A program made the translations under genes and the position numbers. The notes under the pieces were generated by a model. The model was not told where the DNA came from, did no database searches, and saw only the letters and a program-made list of their open reading frames with translations. A stretch of 64,000 bases of DNA from Sedimentibacter sp. (lineage in GTDB: Bacteria > Bacillota > Clostridia > Tissierellales > Sedimentibacteraceae), in assembly GCA_018436705.1 (NCBI GenBank), contig JAHDLA010000020.1, positions 1 through 64,000 on the forward strand, in the 5' to 3' direction. Of this stretch, positions 17,987 through 26,370 are shown in pieces (positions within the stretch are counted from its first letter, which is position 1; each line of letters begins with the position of its first letter).

Positions 17987-19369
17987 ATGAAAAAATATGA
18001 CGAGTTGCCGTATTATGCAATAAAATCAATGTATTATACTATTGTGACGGACGAAAATGGCTTAGTGAAAATTTTAAGTAAGAACTATCAGGAATTGCTT
18101 GGAATGGAAGAAAAGGACTATGTGGGAAAACCTGTTCAGAATATTATAAAGAATTCAGAAATACCTCGTGTTCTTAAAAATAGAAAGGAAGAAATAGGGG
18201 AACTATTTACAATGAAAAATGGTGAAACAGTGGTTTGTAACAGAATCCCTATATTTCAAAATGATAAATTGTTAGGAGTAATAAGCTCTGCTACTTTTTA
18301 CAATTTAGATGAAGTATCAGCATTGCATAAGCAAATCGAAAATTTGAAGAAAGAAAATATGGAATATAAGAAAAAAATTCATGAATTATATTCCAAGAAT
18401 CAGTTTTCTATTGATCAGGTTATTGGTAAATCAGCAAAAATAATTAAAGTTAAAAATATAGTTCGAAAATTTTCTAATTCAGATTTAACTATATTAATAA
18501 CGGGTGAAACAGGAACGGGAAAAGAAGTATTTGCAAATGCAGTGCATAAATTAAGCAGCAGAAGTCATGAAAACTTTGTAAAGATAAATTGTGCGGCTAT
18601 TCCTAAAGACCTTCTCGAGTCAGAGCTATTTGGGTATGAGCCCGGCTCTTTTTCAGGTGCAAATAAAAATGGAAAAATGGGGAAATTTGAACTGGCAAAT
18701 AATGGAACGCTTCTGCTGGATGAAATAGGCGAAATGCCTCTGTCATTACAATCAAAGCTTTTAAGAGTTTTACAGGAAGGTGAATTAGAAAGAATAGGAG
18801 GACTAAAAACAATAAAGCTTAATGTGCGTATAATTTGCAGTACAAATAGCAATCTTGAGGAACAGGTTGAAAATGGATTATTTAGAAGGGATTTATATTA
18901 TAGAATAAATGTTGTAGAAATAAACCTGCCCTCTTTGCGGGAACGTTTGGATGATATAGAGTCGCTCAGTAATTTTTTTATAGAAAAAATTAATAATTCA
19001 TATGGCTTGGGAATAACAGAGATAAGACCTGAAGTATATACACTTTTTAATGAGTATGAATGGGACGGAAATATAAGGGAACTTCAGCATGTACTGGAAC
19101 GCGCTTGCGTAATGGTCGGAACAGGGCCTTTAAAGCTTGAGCATTTTGAATTTTTATTGAATCGCTTATATAAAAAAGATAACCCAGAAAGCAATCAGTT
19201 GGCATTTGGCGGCAATTCATTGCCTAATATTACTGCTGAGGTAGAAAAAGAAAGCATTATTAGAGCTTTGATGGAAGCAAAAGGAAACAAAACTTCAGCA
19301 GCTAAAATATTAAATATTGACAGAAGCAGTTTATATAACAAATTGAGAAAATATGGCATTGGATTTTAA
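17987..19369 (+). CDS. Sigma-54-dependent enhancer-binding regulator (PAS-AAA+-Fis)
   Basis: This is a 460-residue activator of sigma-54 RNA polymerase. The N-terminal PAS-like sensor spans about 10-105 and a coiled linker about 110-138. The AAA+ domain has Walker A GETGTGKE (173-180), a GAFTGA-loop variant GSFSGA (220-225) and Walker B LLLDEIGE (242-249). A Fis-type helix-turn-helix at the C-terminus contains NKTSAAKILNIDRSSLYNKL. It lacks a receiver domain, so activity is presumably set by a ligand bound to the PAS domain. Palindromic elements beside sigma-54 promoters on both sides make it the obvious regulator of the flanking enzymes. The loop serines are conservative changes seen in working relatives. 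Confidence 0.93.
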   Translation: MKKYDELPYYAIKSMYYTIVTDENGLVKILSKNYQELLGMEEKDYVGKPVQNIIKNSEIPRVLKNRKEEIGELFTMKNGETVVCNRIPIFQNDKLLGVISSATFYNLDEVSALHKQIENLKKENMEYKKKIHELYSKNQFSIDQVIGKSAKIIKVKNIVRKFSNSDLTILITGETGTGKEVFANAVHKLSSRSHENFVKINCAAIPKDLLESELFGYEPGSFSGANKNGKMGKFELANNGTLLLDEIGEMPLSLQSKLLRVLQEGELERIGGLKTIKLNVRIICSTNSNLEEQVENGLFRRDLYYRINVVEINLPSLRERLDDIESLSNFFIEKINNSYGLGITEIRPEVYTLFNEYEWDGNIRELQHVLERACVMVGTGPLKLEHFEFLLNRLYKKDNPESNQLAFGGNSLPNITAEVEKESIIRALMEAKGNKTSAAKILNIDRSSLYNKLRKYGIGF

Positions 19370-19380
19370 AAAAACTCTGT

Positions 19381-19407
19381 ACTCCGGTTGATGGCTGCGG
19401 AGTTTTT
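19381..19407 (+). terminator. Terminator of the enhancer-binding protein gene
   Basis: A 6-bp GC-rich stem (ACTCCG/CGGAGT) with an 11-base loop is followed by TTTT. It begins 12 bases after the stop codon. Confidence 0.65.
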
Positions 19408-19461
19408 ATGTGCAGTAAAATTATTAGATTAAAGTGAGATAATAATTGTTGTGTGTAGAAA

Positions 19462-19491
19462 TTAATCAATATTTTCAACACATGTGATTAA
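19462..19491 (+). promoter_or_regulatory. Enhancer (UAS) palindrome upstream of the BKACE gene
   Basis: TTAATCA (19462-19468), 16 bases, TGATTAA (19485-19491), followed by AAGTT as at the first copy. Half-sites and spacing are identical to 17131-17160. It lies 70 bases before the -24 element. Confidence 0.75.
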
Positions 19492-19561
19492 AAGTTCAAC
19501 AGTAAAGTAATGTTGTTCATAAACAAAGAGTCAATTATCAGAGAATTAATTAAAATTGCTA

Positions 19562-19579
19562 TTGGCACGTTTATTGCTT
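19562..19579 (+). promoter_or_regulatory. Sigma-54 -24/-12 promoter of the BKACE gene
   Basis: TTGGCAC (19562-19568), 5 bases, TTGCTT (19574-19579): a perfect consensus match. It shares the longer string GCTATTGGCAC with the MaoC promoter. Confidence 0.88.
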
Positions 19580-19622
19580 AATAAATAATGAAACTCACAA
19601 AATTATTTAAGGAGGCAGTACA

Positions 19623-20471
19623 ATGAGTGACTTGCGCAATAAAAGAGTTATTTCTGCAGCCATTACAGGTTCTTGGCCTACAAGAAAAGACAATCCAAAT
19701 TTATCTATCACTCCGCAGGAAATTGCAGACGATGTTTATGAATCATGGAAGGCAGGAGCAGCAATAGCACATATTCATGTCAGGAATGGTGATGGAACGC
19801 CATCTACTGACTTTAATAAATATAAGGAAACAATTGACTTGATTCGTGCCAAAAAGGATTGTGATGTATGTATTAACATTACAAGTTCAGGTAGTGTAGG
19901 ATTCAAAGATGAAGAAAGAATTTATCCTCTAAAGCAGCTTTTACCCGAGATGGCATCCTATGACTGCGGGACTTTAAACTGGCAGCACAGAACCATATTT
20001 GAAAATAATCCGCAATTTCTTGAGAAATTAGGATTGGCGCTGCAAGAGTCAAACATTAAACCTGAAATCGAGATTTTTCATGCGGGTATGATTTACGAAG
20101 CTCTGCACTATTTAAAAATAGGTGTGCTTAAAGCACCTCTTCATTTCCAATTTGTATTGGGATGTCCGGGCGGAATGGCAAATACAGTGGAAAATCTTGT
20201 GTTTTTAAAGAGCTTAATACCTGAAGGCTCAACTTGGGCAGCATGCGGCATAGCAAGCGGTCATATGCCAATAATGATGACAACCATTGCTATGGGCGGA
20301 CATATTCGCGTAGGAATGGAAGACAATGTTATGTATCAAAAAGGAGTTCCGGCAGAATCCAACGCGCAGTTTGTAGCAAGAGCTAAAAGACTGCTTGAGG
20401 AAGCAGGGCTTGAAGCAGCAACTCCGGATGAAGCAAGGCAGATTTTTGGACTTACTAGAAAGGTGTTTTAA
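19623..20471 (+). CDS. Beta-keto acid cleavage enzyme (BKACE, DUF849)
   Basis: BKACE enzymes condense a beta-keto acid with acetyl-CoA to give acetoacetate and a new acyl-CoA, using a Zn2+ ion. The founding member is Kce of lysine fermentation; others act on dehydrocarnitine and many keto acids. The 282-residue protein has the TIM-barrel signatures AAITGSWPT at the N-terminus and AHIHVRNGDG with the two zinc histidines (HxH). Later come NITSSG, FHAGM, LGCPGGMANT and GGHIRVGMEDN. A strong AAGGAGG site precedes ATG. It is transcribed from its own sigma-54 promoter. No lysine-fermentation genes (kal, kdd) lie beside it, so the substrate is unlikely to be 3-keto-5-aminohexanoate. Confidence 0.92.
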   Translation: MSDLRNKRVISAAITGSWPTRKDNPNLSITPQEIADDVYESWKAGAAIAHIHVRNGDGTPSTDFNKYKETIDLIRAKKDCDVCINITSSGSVGFKDEERIYPLKQLLPEMASYDCGTLNWQHRTIFENNPQFLEKLGLALQESNIKPEIEIFHAGMIYEALHYLKIGVLKAPLHFQFVLGCPGGMANTVENLVFLKSLIPEGSTWAACGIASGHMPIMMTTIAMGGHIRVGMEDNVMYQKGVPAESNAQFVARAKRLLEEAGLEAATPDEARQIFGLTRKVF

Positions 20472-20560
20472 CACTGATAAATAATAAATCTTGTCAATCA
20501 CTTTTATAGTAAAAATTATAATTAGTTTAAGGCAAAAATTAAAGGGCATTTAATAAGCGA

Positions 20561-20612
20561 GCTGATTCGAGGCAAATGATATTTTGTTTCGAATCAGCTT
20601 ATATTATTTTAT
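20561..20612 (+). terminator. Terminator of the BKACE gene
   Basis: A 10-bp perfect stem (GCTGATTCGA/TCGAATCAGC) with an 18-base loop, then a T-rich tail. The other 150 bases before the next gene show no gene and no convincing promoter. Confidence 0.7.
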
Positions 20613-20771
20613 AGACGTAGTAATGTATTAAATCATTATAAAAATTTGTCAATATTATATCAAAATAAACTTAATGAACAATACTTTTTTAAAGTACCGG
20701 AATATTTACAACAAGAAATTGGAATGTTAGTATTAGTTGTAATTTTTCATTGAAGGCAAGGAGGAAAACGA

Positions 20772-21944
20772 TTGAACTATTTTGAAGAAAGCCTAAAGTT
20801 ACATGAAAAAACTAAAGGAAAAATTGAGGTTGTTTCAAAAATTAAGGTTGAGACAAGAGAGGATCTTAGTCTTGCATATACTCCGGGGGTTGCAGAACCA
20901 TGTAGGAGAATTCATGACAAGGAGGATGATGTATATAAGTATACGTCAAAGGGAAACATAGTGGCTGTAGTTACTGACGGTTCTGCCGTACTTGGTTTAG
21001 GAAATATTGGTCCTAAGGCAGCTCTTCCGGTTATGGAAGGAAAATCCATACTATTTAAGGAGTTTGCAAATGTTGACGCATTTCCTATTTGTGTTGATTC
21101 CCAAGATGCAGATGAAATTGTTAAGACTGTAAAGCTTATTGCCCCGGGATTTGGAGGAATAAACCTAGAGGATATATCTGCTCCGAGATGTTTTGAAATA
21201 GAGGAAAGATTGAAAAAGGAACTTGACATCCCAGTTTTTCATGATGATCAGCACGGAACAGCAATAGTTGTTTTGGCAGGGTTAATAAATGCATTAAAAA
21301 TTATAGGAAAAAAAATAGAGGACTTAAAAATTATTATAAACGGAGCGGGAGCTGCAGGTACTGCCATTGCAACACTGTTAACGGCAGCAGGCGCAAAAAA
21401 CATTGTTGCTTGCGATAGAACAGGTGCACTGTATATAGGGCGTGAAAGAATGAATGATGCTAAAAATAGTTTAGCTAAGTTTACGAATCCTAAAAATGAA
21501 AAAGGAACATTGGCTGATGTTATGGTAAATGCAGATGTATTTATAGGAGTTTCTTCAGCAGATGTTGTTAAGCCTGAGATGGTTAAGTCTATGGCTGTTG
21601 ATCCAATAATACTTGCAATGGCAAATCCTACACCGGAAATAATGCCGGATCTTGCAAAACAAGCAGGAGCAAGAGTAATAGGAACAGGGCGCTCTGATTT
21701 TCCGAACCAAATTAATAATGTTCTTGTTTTCCCGGGAGTGTTTAGGGGAGCGCTGGATGTAAGAGCCAGAGAGATCAATCTTGAAATGAAGCTGGCTGCT
21801 GCACATGCTATTGCAGACTATATCGGAGCTGATGAACTAAACGAAGAGAACATAATTCCAAGTGCATTGGACAAAGGAGTTGCTTCTGTAGTTGCAAAGG
21901 CAATTCAAGAAGCAGCAAAAAAATCGGGATCAGCAAGAATATAA
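20772..21944 (+). CDS. Malic enzyme family protein (malate dehydrogenase, decarboxylating, or CitM-type oxaloacetate decarboxylase)
   Basis: This is a 390-residue bacterial malic enzyme. Conserved blocks are LAYTPGVAEPCRRI, the catalytic lysine region NIGPKAALPVMEGK, metal-binding DSQDADEIV, FHDDQHGTAIV, and a Rossmann segment INGAGAAGTAIA. The start is TTG at 20772 behind AAGGAGG. It is the first gene of a citrate-lyase-type operon. In lactic acid bacteria the malic-enzyme homologue CitM at this position decarboxylates the oxaloacetate released by citrate lyase to pyruvate. That is a reasonable role here; ordinary NAD(P)-malic enzyme activity is the alternative. Confidence 0.9.
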   Translation: MNYFEESLKLHEKTKGKIEVVSKIKVETREDLSLAYTPGVAEPCRRIHDKEDDVYKYTSKGNIVAVVTDGSAVLGLGNIGPKAALPVMEGKSILFKEFANVDAFPICVDSQDADEIVKTVKLIAPGFGGINLEDISAPRCFEIEERLKKELDIPVFHDDQHGTAIVVLAGLINALKIIGKKIEDLKIIINGAGAAGTAIATLLTAAGAKNIVACDRTGALYIGRERMNDAKNSLAKFTNPKNEKGTLADVMVNADVFIGVSSADVVKPEMVKSMAVDPIILAMANPTPEIMPDLAKQAGARVIGTGRSDFPNQINNVLVFPGVFRGALDVRAREINLEMKLAAAHAIADYIGADELNEENIIPSALDKGVASVVAKAIQEAAKKSGSARI

Positions 21945-21980
21945 TTATTTTTGTTATAAATAACCTAGTAGGAGGATGTT

Positions 21981-23267
21981 ATGAAAGAATACAAAATAAT
22001 GGGAATGAACCTTCCGGTTTATTTTACATTACTTGCAGTAATTATTTTAGCTATAATTTTAGGCGTGCTGCCAAGCGGCATGATCGGAGCATTTGCATTT
22101 ATGATGGTAGTTGGAGCTCTATTGGATGTAATCGGAAACCATACACCTATAGTAAAAACTTTTTTTGGAGGCGGTCCGATTGTTATTATATTCGGCTCTG
22201 CAGCGATGGTGTATTACAATGTAATTCCCGAAGCTGTTACTGAAAATGTAACGACATTTATGAAAGGCGGCGGGTTCCTTAACTTCTATATAGCTGCACT
22301 TATAACAGGTTCTATTCTTGGAATGAATAAAAAACTTCTTATCAAAGCGGCAATAAGATACTTACCTTGTATATTGGGAGGAGTTCTTGTAGCTATGGGA
22401 TTCGTTGCACTAGGAGGCCTTGCATTCGGCCAATCGCCGGCAGAATCAATTGCGTACATTGGTATTCCTATAATGGGCGGCGGCATGGGTGCCGGTGCTG
22501 TGCCTATAGCAGAAGTTTTCTCAGGAGGACTGGGAGTTCCATCTGAAACAATATTGTCAAAACTTGTTCCGGCAGTTGCTCTGGGAAATGCTATAGCAAT
22601 TGTATTCGGAGGACTTCTTAACAGATTAGGAAAAAAATATCCTAAACTCAGCGGCAACGGAAAGCTTATGGACATAGGAGAAGAAGAACTTAAATTCCAA
22701 GAAGAAAAAGTAGAGTTTACATTAAAGGATTTTGGCATTGGAGTTGCAATTGCAACAACATTTTTCACATTTGGACAGATAGTTGCATACTTGATGGAAA
22801 ATTATGTAGGCCTGGATATCCACCCATACGCATGGATGATAATTTCAGTTGCTATAGCAAAGGTAATCAATATTGTACCACAGGAATACGAAAAAGCATG
22901 TTCAACATGGTATAAATTTGTTGCAGCTAACTGGACTTCGGCATTACTTATGGGAATTGGTATAGCTTACACAGATTTAGGTCAGGTTATTTCAGCTTTC
23001 ACACCTATTTACCTGGTTCTTTGCTTCTTAGTTATTTTAGGAGCTACAGTTGGAACAGCGCTGGTAGGAAAATTAGTTGGGTTCTACCCAATAGAAGCTG
23101 CTATTACAGCTGGACTATGTATGGCAAATATGGGAGGAACAGGAGACGTTGCAGTTTTAACAGCATCTGACAGAATGGAATTGATGCCGTTTGCCCAGAT
23201 TTCATCAAGGCTTGGAGGAGCGTTTATAATACTCTTTGCAACATTCTTGATACCTATATTTTTCTAA
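21981..23267 (+). CDS. 2-hydroxycarboxylate transporter (CitS/CitP/MleP family)
   Basis: Membrane carrier of 428 residues with about 11 hydrophobic segments. It has the two glycine-rich signatures of the 2HCT family: IMGGGMGAGAVPIAEVFS in the first half and NMGGTGDVAVLTASDRM in the second. The family moves citrate, malate, citramalate or lactate with Na+ or H+, or as precursor/product exchangers. It follows the malic enzyme gene by 36 bases and precedes lyase genes, so it is the substrate carrier of the operon. Which hydroxy acid it imports cannot be read from sequence. Confidence 0.92.
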   Translation: MKEYKIMGMNLPVYFTLLAVIILAIILGVLPSGMIGAFAFMMVVGALLDVIGNHTPIVKTFFGGGPIVIIFGSAAMVYYNVIPEAVTENVTTFMKGGGFLNFYIAALITGSILGMNKKLLIKAAIRYLPCILGGVLVAMGFVALGGLAFGQSPAESIAYIGIPIMGGGMGAGAVPIAEVFSGGLGVPSETILSKLVPAVALGNAIAIVFGGLLNRLGKKYPKLSGNGKLMDIGEEELKFQEEKVEFTLKDFGIGVAIATTFFTFGQIVAYLMENYVGLDIHPYAWMIISVAIAKVINIVPQEYEKACSTWYKFVAANWTSALLMGIGIAYTDLGQVISAFTPIYLVLCFLVILGATVGTALVGKLVGFYPIEAAITAGLCMANMGGTGDVAVLTASDRMELMPFAQISSRLGGAFIILFATFLIPIFF

Positions 23268-23294
23268 ATATCTACAAAACAATTTTATAATCAG

Positions 23295-23315
23295 AGCTCA
23301 CCTTTATGGTGGGCT
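23295..23315 (+). terminator. Possible intra-operon attenuating hairpin
   Basis: An 8-bp stem with one G-U pair (AGCTCACC/GGTGGGCT) and a 5-base loop, followed by only a short TCTT. It sits in the 102-base gap after the transporter gene and may lower downstream expression rather than stop it. Confidence 0.35.
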
Positions 23316-23369
23316 TCTTGCATAGCTTAGAAGCAGTGTATATTAACATAAATTAAAGGAGAAATTATT

Positions 23370-24644
23370 ATGCATGCTATTGAAAAAATACTTGCAAAAA
23401 ATAGTGGAAAAAACGTCGTAAAAACTGGCGAAATCGTGACTGCAAAAATTGATTTTGCGGAAGTAAACGACTTGTATCTTCAAACAATCTATTCGTTCAG
23501 AGAAATGAATGGAAAAAAAGTTTGGGATAAAGAAAGACTCGCTTTTGTATTCGACCATTATGCTCCTGCTCCGACTATTAAGTCAGCACAGATTCATAAG
23601 GAAATGAGAGAATTTGCAAATGAGAATGATCTGACTTATCATTTTGATATAAATGCCGGCGTGTGCCATCAGGTTATGCCTGAGGCAGGTTTAATATATC
23701 CGGGTGCAATTGTGGTAGCTACTGATTCACATACGACGACCCACGGTGCTTTTGGCGCCATGGGAACCGGTGTTGGAGCAACTGACATGGCAACAATTAT
23801 GATTTCAGGTGAGCTGTGGTTCAGAGTGCCTGAAATAATTGAAATAAGAATTGACGGCACTCCGAAAGAAGGTGTCATGCCAAAAGATGTCGTGTTGTAC
23901 CTCATGGGTAAAATTAAGGCTGATGGAGCAGTTTACAAGGCGATAGATTTTACAGGAAGCTACATAGAGCAACTGGATGTACCGGGCAGAATGGTTTTAT
24001 GCAACATGGCTGTGGAAATGGGAGCTAAGACAGCATACATGCAGCCGAACCAAAAAGTTCTTGATTATGTGAACAAAAGAGCGGTAAGACCGTTTGAAGT
24101 TCAATATACGGATGATGATTTCATGTACAGCGAATGCCATAAATTTAATATTTCTGATTTGACTCCTCAAGTTGCAGTCCCACACAGTGTTGATAATGTG
24201 TTTTCTATAGATGAGGTGGAAAGAATTAAAGTTGATCAATGCTTCATTGGAACATGCACTGGTGGAAGAACGGAAGACATTAAGGCAGCGGCGGATATAT
24301 TGAGAGGTAAAAAAATATCAGACAATATAAGGCTTATTGTTATACCTGCATCTACGGAAGTTATGATGGAATGCATGAAAAATGGGTATCTGCAAGATTG
24401 TATAAATGCAGGCGCTGCAATTTCGACCCCCGGATGCGGACCGTGTTTAAGTGCTCATGAAGGAGTGCTGGCACCAAACGAGGTGTGTGTTACTGCTTCA
24501 AATAGAAATTTTCCCGGACGTATGGGAAGCAACAAGTCAAAGGTGTTTCTTGCGTCTCCGGCTACAGTTGCTGCAACGGCACTAACCGGATATCTGACTA
24601 ATCCATGCAATTTAAAGCAGGAGGAATTATGGAAGATAAATTAA
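23370..24644 (+). CDS. Aconitase/isopropylmalate isomerase family dehydratase, large subunit
   Basis: A [4Fe-4S] hydro-lyase large subunit of 424 residues, close in size and layout to LeuC, archaeal homoaconitase and 2,3-dimethylmalate dehydratase large subunits. Cluster cysteines are in CFIGTCTGGR and TPGCGPC; TDSHTTTHGAFGAMGTGVG and FDHYAPAPT are family blocks. A GGAGAA site precedes ATG. It overlaps the small-subunit gene by 16 bases. The position between a 2-hydroxycarboxylate carrier and citrate/citramalate-lyase genes argues against leucine synthesis. It should hydrate or isomerise the imported acid (for example mesaconate to citramalate, or cis-aconitate/isocitrate to citrate) before cleavage. 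Confidence 0.9.
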   Translation: MHAIEKILAKNSGKNVVKTGEIVTAKIDFAEVNDLYLQTIYSFREMNGKKVWDKERLAFVFDHYAPAPTIKSAQIHKEMREFANENDLTYHFDINAGVCHQVMPEAGLIYPGAIVVATDSHTTTHGAFGAMGTGVGATDMATIMISGELWFRVPEIIEIRIDGTPKEGVMPKDVVLYLMGKIKADGAVYKAIDFTGSYIEQLDVPGRMVLCNMAVEMGAKTAYMQPNQKVLDYVNKRAVRPFEVQYTDDDFMYSECHKFNISDLTPQVAVPHSVDNVFSIDEVERIKVDQCFIGTCTGGRTEDIKAAADILRGKKISDNIRLIVIPASTEVMMECMKNGYLQDCINAGAAISTPGCGPCLSAHEGVLAPNEVCVTASNRNFPGRMGSNKSKVFLASPATVAATALTGYLTNPCNLKQEELWKIN

Positions 24645-25135
24645 GAGGAAAAGTTATTGTTCTTGGAAACAACATAGACACAGACCAAATTTATCCTGGA
24701 AGATTTCTTGAACTTGTAAATCCTGAAGAGGTGGGATCTCATTGTCTTGCGGGTGTTGATGAAAATATAGCAAAAAATTTTAGAAAAGGTGATGTAATAG
24801 TCGCCGGTACAAATTTTGGATGCGGCTCAAGCAGAGAGCATGCGCCTATTTCGCTTTTGAATATGGGGGCAAGCTGTGTTATTGCAGATTCATTCGCGCG
24901 TATTTTTTTTAGAAATTCAATAAATCTTGGGCTTCCGCTGATTGTGTGCAAGGGTATTAGCAGCAGACTTAATGATGGAGACGAAATTGAAGTAAGCATC
25001 AAAGAAGGAACAGTTACGCTTGTGAGCAGCGGAGAGGTTCTTAACGGTGAAAAAATAGGGGAATATGCCATGAAAATATTGAATGCAGGCGGTATAAAAC
25101 CTTTGTTTCGCGCAAAAATGAAAGAGCAGCAATAG
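24629..25135 (+). CDS. Aconitase/isopropylmalate isomerase family dehydratase, small subunit
   Basis: Swivel-domain partner of the preceding large subunit, 168 residues. It contains NNIDTDQIYPGRFLEL (the substrate-specificity loop follows the DTDQI motif), AGTNFGCGSSREHAP and IADSFARIFFRNSINLG, all typical of LeuD-like subunits. The loop reads PGRFLEL rather than the sequences I know for authentic isopropylmalate isomerase, but specificity cannot be fixed by eye. The start used is ATG 24629 behind GGAGG, which gives a normal N-terminus; an in-frame ATG at 24605 would add 8 residues inside the upstream gene. Confidence 0.9.
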   Translation: MEDKLRGKVIVLGNNIDTDQIYPGRFLELVNPEEVGSHCLAGVDENIAKNFRKGDVIVAGTNFGCGSSREHAPISLLNMGASCVIADSFARIFFRNSINLGLPLIVCKGISSRLNDGDEIEVSIKEGTVTLVSSGEVLNGEKIGEYAMKILNAGGIKPLFRAKMKEQQ

Positions 25136-25231
25136 TTTTTTACATGATCCATGTGAATTATCATTATTAACAAGTATTTTAACGCATTGTTTTTTGAGTG
25201 AAATATAGTATATATGAAGGAAGGCGGTATT

Positions 25232-25504
25232 ATGAAAATTAATAGAAGTGCTTCAGCTGGAACGCTGGAATCAAGCGATATATATGTAATGGTGGAGCCA
25301 AATGAGGATGGGGTTGAACTTGAGCTTGAGTCAATTGTATACAACCAGTTTGGTGAAGAAATTGAAAAAACAGTAAGAGAAGTTTTAAGCGATATGGATG
25401 TTCAAAATATAAAGATTCAGCTTAAAGACAGAGGAGCTGTGGAATGTGCCATAAGAGCAAGAGTTGAAACAGCTTTAAGAAGAGCGGAAGGAGCGGATGA
25501 CTAA
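25232..25504 (+). CDS. citD: Citrate lyase acyl carrier protein (gamma subunit) CitD
   Basis: A 90-residue acyl carrier protein that bears the 2'-(5''-phosphoribosyl)-3'-dephospho-CoA arm of citrate-type lyases. The attachment serine is Ser14 in SAGTLESSD, the same position as in characterised CitD. The start is ATG 25232 with AAGGCGG upstream, which puts the serine in register; the upstream in-frame ATG lacks a site and adds 6 residues. The stop overlaps the citE start by one base (TAATG). Citramalate lyase uses the same type of carrier, so the name reflects family rather than proven substrate. Confidence 0.92.
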   Translation: MKINRSASAGTLESSDIYVMVEPNEDGVELELESIVYNQFGEEIEKTVREVLSDMDVQNIKIQLKDRGAVECAIRARVETALRRAEGADD

Positions 25505-26370
25505 TGAGACGAAGTATGCTTTTTATGCCGGGAAACAATGCAGGTATGCTGTTAAATGCTGACACACTGGGAGCAGACAGCATAATTTTTGATCTGGAGG
25601 ATGCAGTATCTCCGGCTGAAAAAGATTCGGCACGTATATTGGTGCGAAACGCAATGAAATATCTAAACTATGGAAATTGCGAGATAATAATAAGAATTAA
25701 TTCTATTGATACGAATTTTTGGAAAGCTGATCTTGATGAAATAATTCCGCTAAGGCCGCAGATGATCATGCCTCCGAAGGTGTGCAGCCATAAGGATATA
25801 GAGGTTGTTGTGGATTACATAAAAAAGGTTGAAAAAAAACACGGCATAGATACTCCTGTGTCTATTATTGCACTTATTGAAACTGCATTGGGTGTCGAAA
25901 ATGCTTACGAAATAGCTGCTTCAAGCGAAAGGGTTAAGGCAATTTTCTTAGGAGCAGAAGATTTGACAGCTGATCTAAGGTGCAAACGAACAAAAAAGGG
26001 TGATGAAATTTTTTATAGCAGAGAAAGACTTGTCATTGCTGCTAGGGCTGCAGGTATTGATGCATATGATACTCCTTTTACAGATGTGGAAGATGAGGAA
26101 GGGTTGAAAAAGGATGCTGAATTTGCTAAAAGCCTGGGATTTACAGGAAAGGCAGCAATTTCTCCAAGGCATGTAATGGCTATAAATGAAGTGTTCAGCC
26201 CTACTGTTGAAGAAATTGAATATGCGAAAGAAGTTATGGATATAATCAGAATTGCAAAAGAACAGGGAAAAGGTGCCATATCCCTCAGAGGAAAAATGAT
26301 AGATGCTCCAATAGTCGAAAGAGCTCGTCAGACTTTGGAAGCAGCAAAGGCATTAGGAGGTGTATTATAA
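25504..26370 (+). CDS. citE: Citrate lyase beta subunit (citryl-ACP lyase) CitE
   Basis: Cleaves the (3S)-citryl- (or citramalyl-) thioester on the carrier protein to oxaloacetate (or pyruvate) and acetyl-ACP. The 288-residue TIM-barrel protein begins RRSMLFMPGNNAGML and has FDLEDAVSP, the metal-binding and active-site region ALIETALGVENAYEIA, GAEDLTADL and GFTGKAAISPRHV. It is full length. It overlaps citD by one base and citF by one base, the tight packing typical of the lyase complex. Confidence 0.95.
   Translation: MRRSMLFMPGNNAGMLLNADTLGADSIIFDLEDAVSPAEKDSARILVRNAMKYLNYGNCEIIIRINSIDTNFWKADLDEIIPLRPQMIMPPKVCSHKDIEVVVDYIKKVEKKHGIDTPVSIIALIETALGVENAYEIAASSERVKAIFLGAEDLTADLRCKRTKKGDEIFYSRERLVIAARAAGIDAYDTPFTDVEDEEGLKKDAEFAKSLGFTGKAAISPRHVMAINEVFSPTVEEIEYAKEVMDIIRIAKEQGKGAISLRGKMIDAPIVERARQTLEAAKALGGVL

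Noticed and set aside
20640..20680. Possible promoter of the citrate-lyase operon (TTGTCA near 20647)
   Set aside because: No acceptable -10 hexamer at 16-18 bases; not reported as a feature.
23370..25135. Leucine-biosynthesis isopropylmalate isomerase (leuC, leuD)
   Set aside because: No leuA or leuB nearby; the pair is embedded in a carboxylate carrier and lyase operon, so a catabolic dehydratase is more likely. Only the family is claimed.
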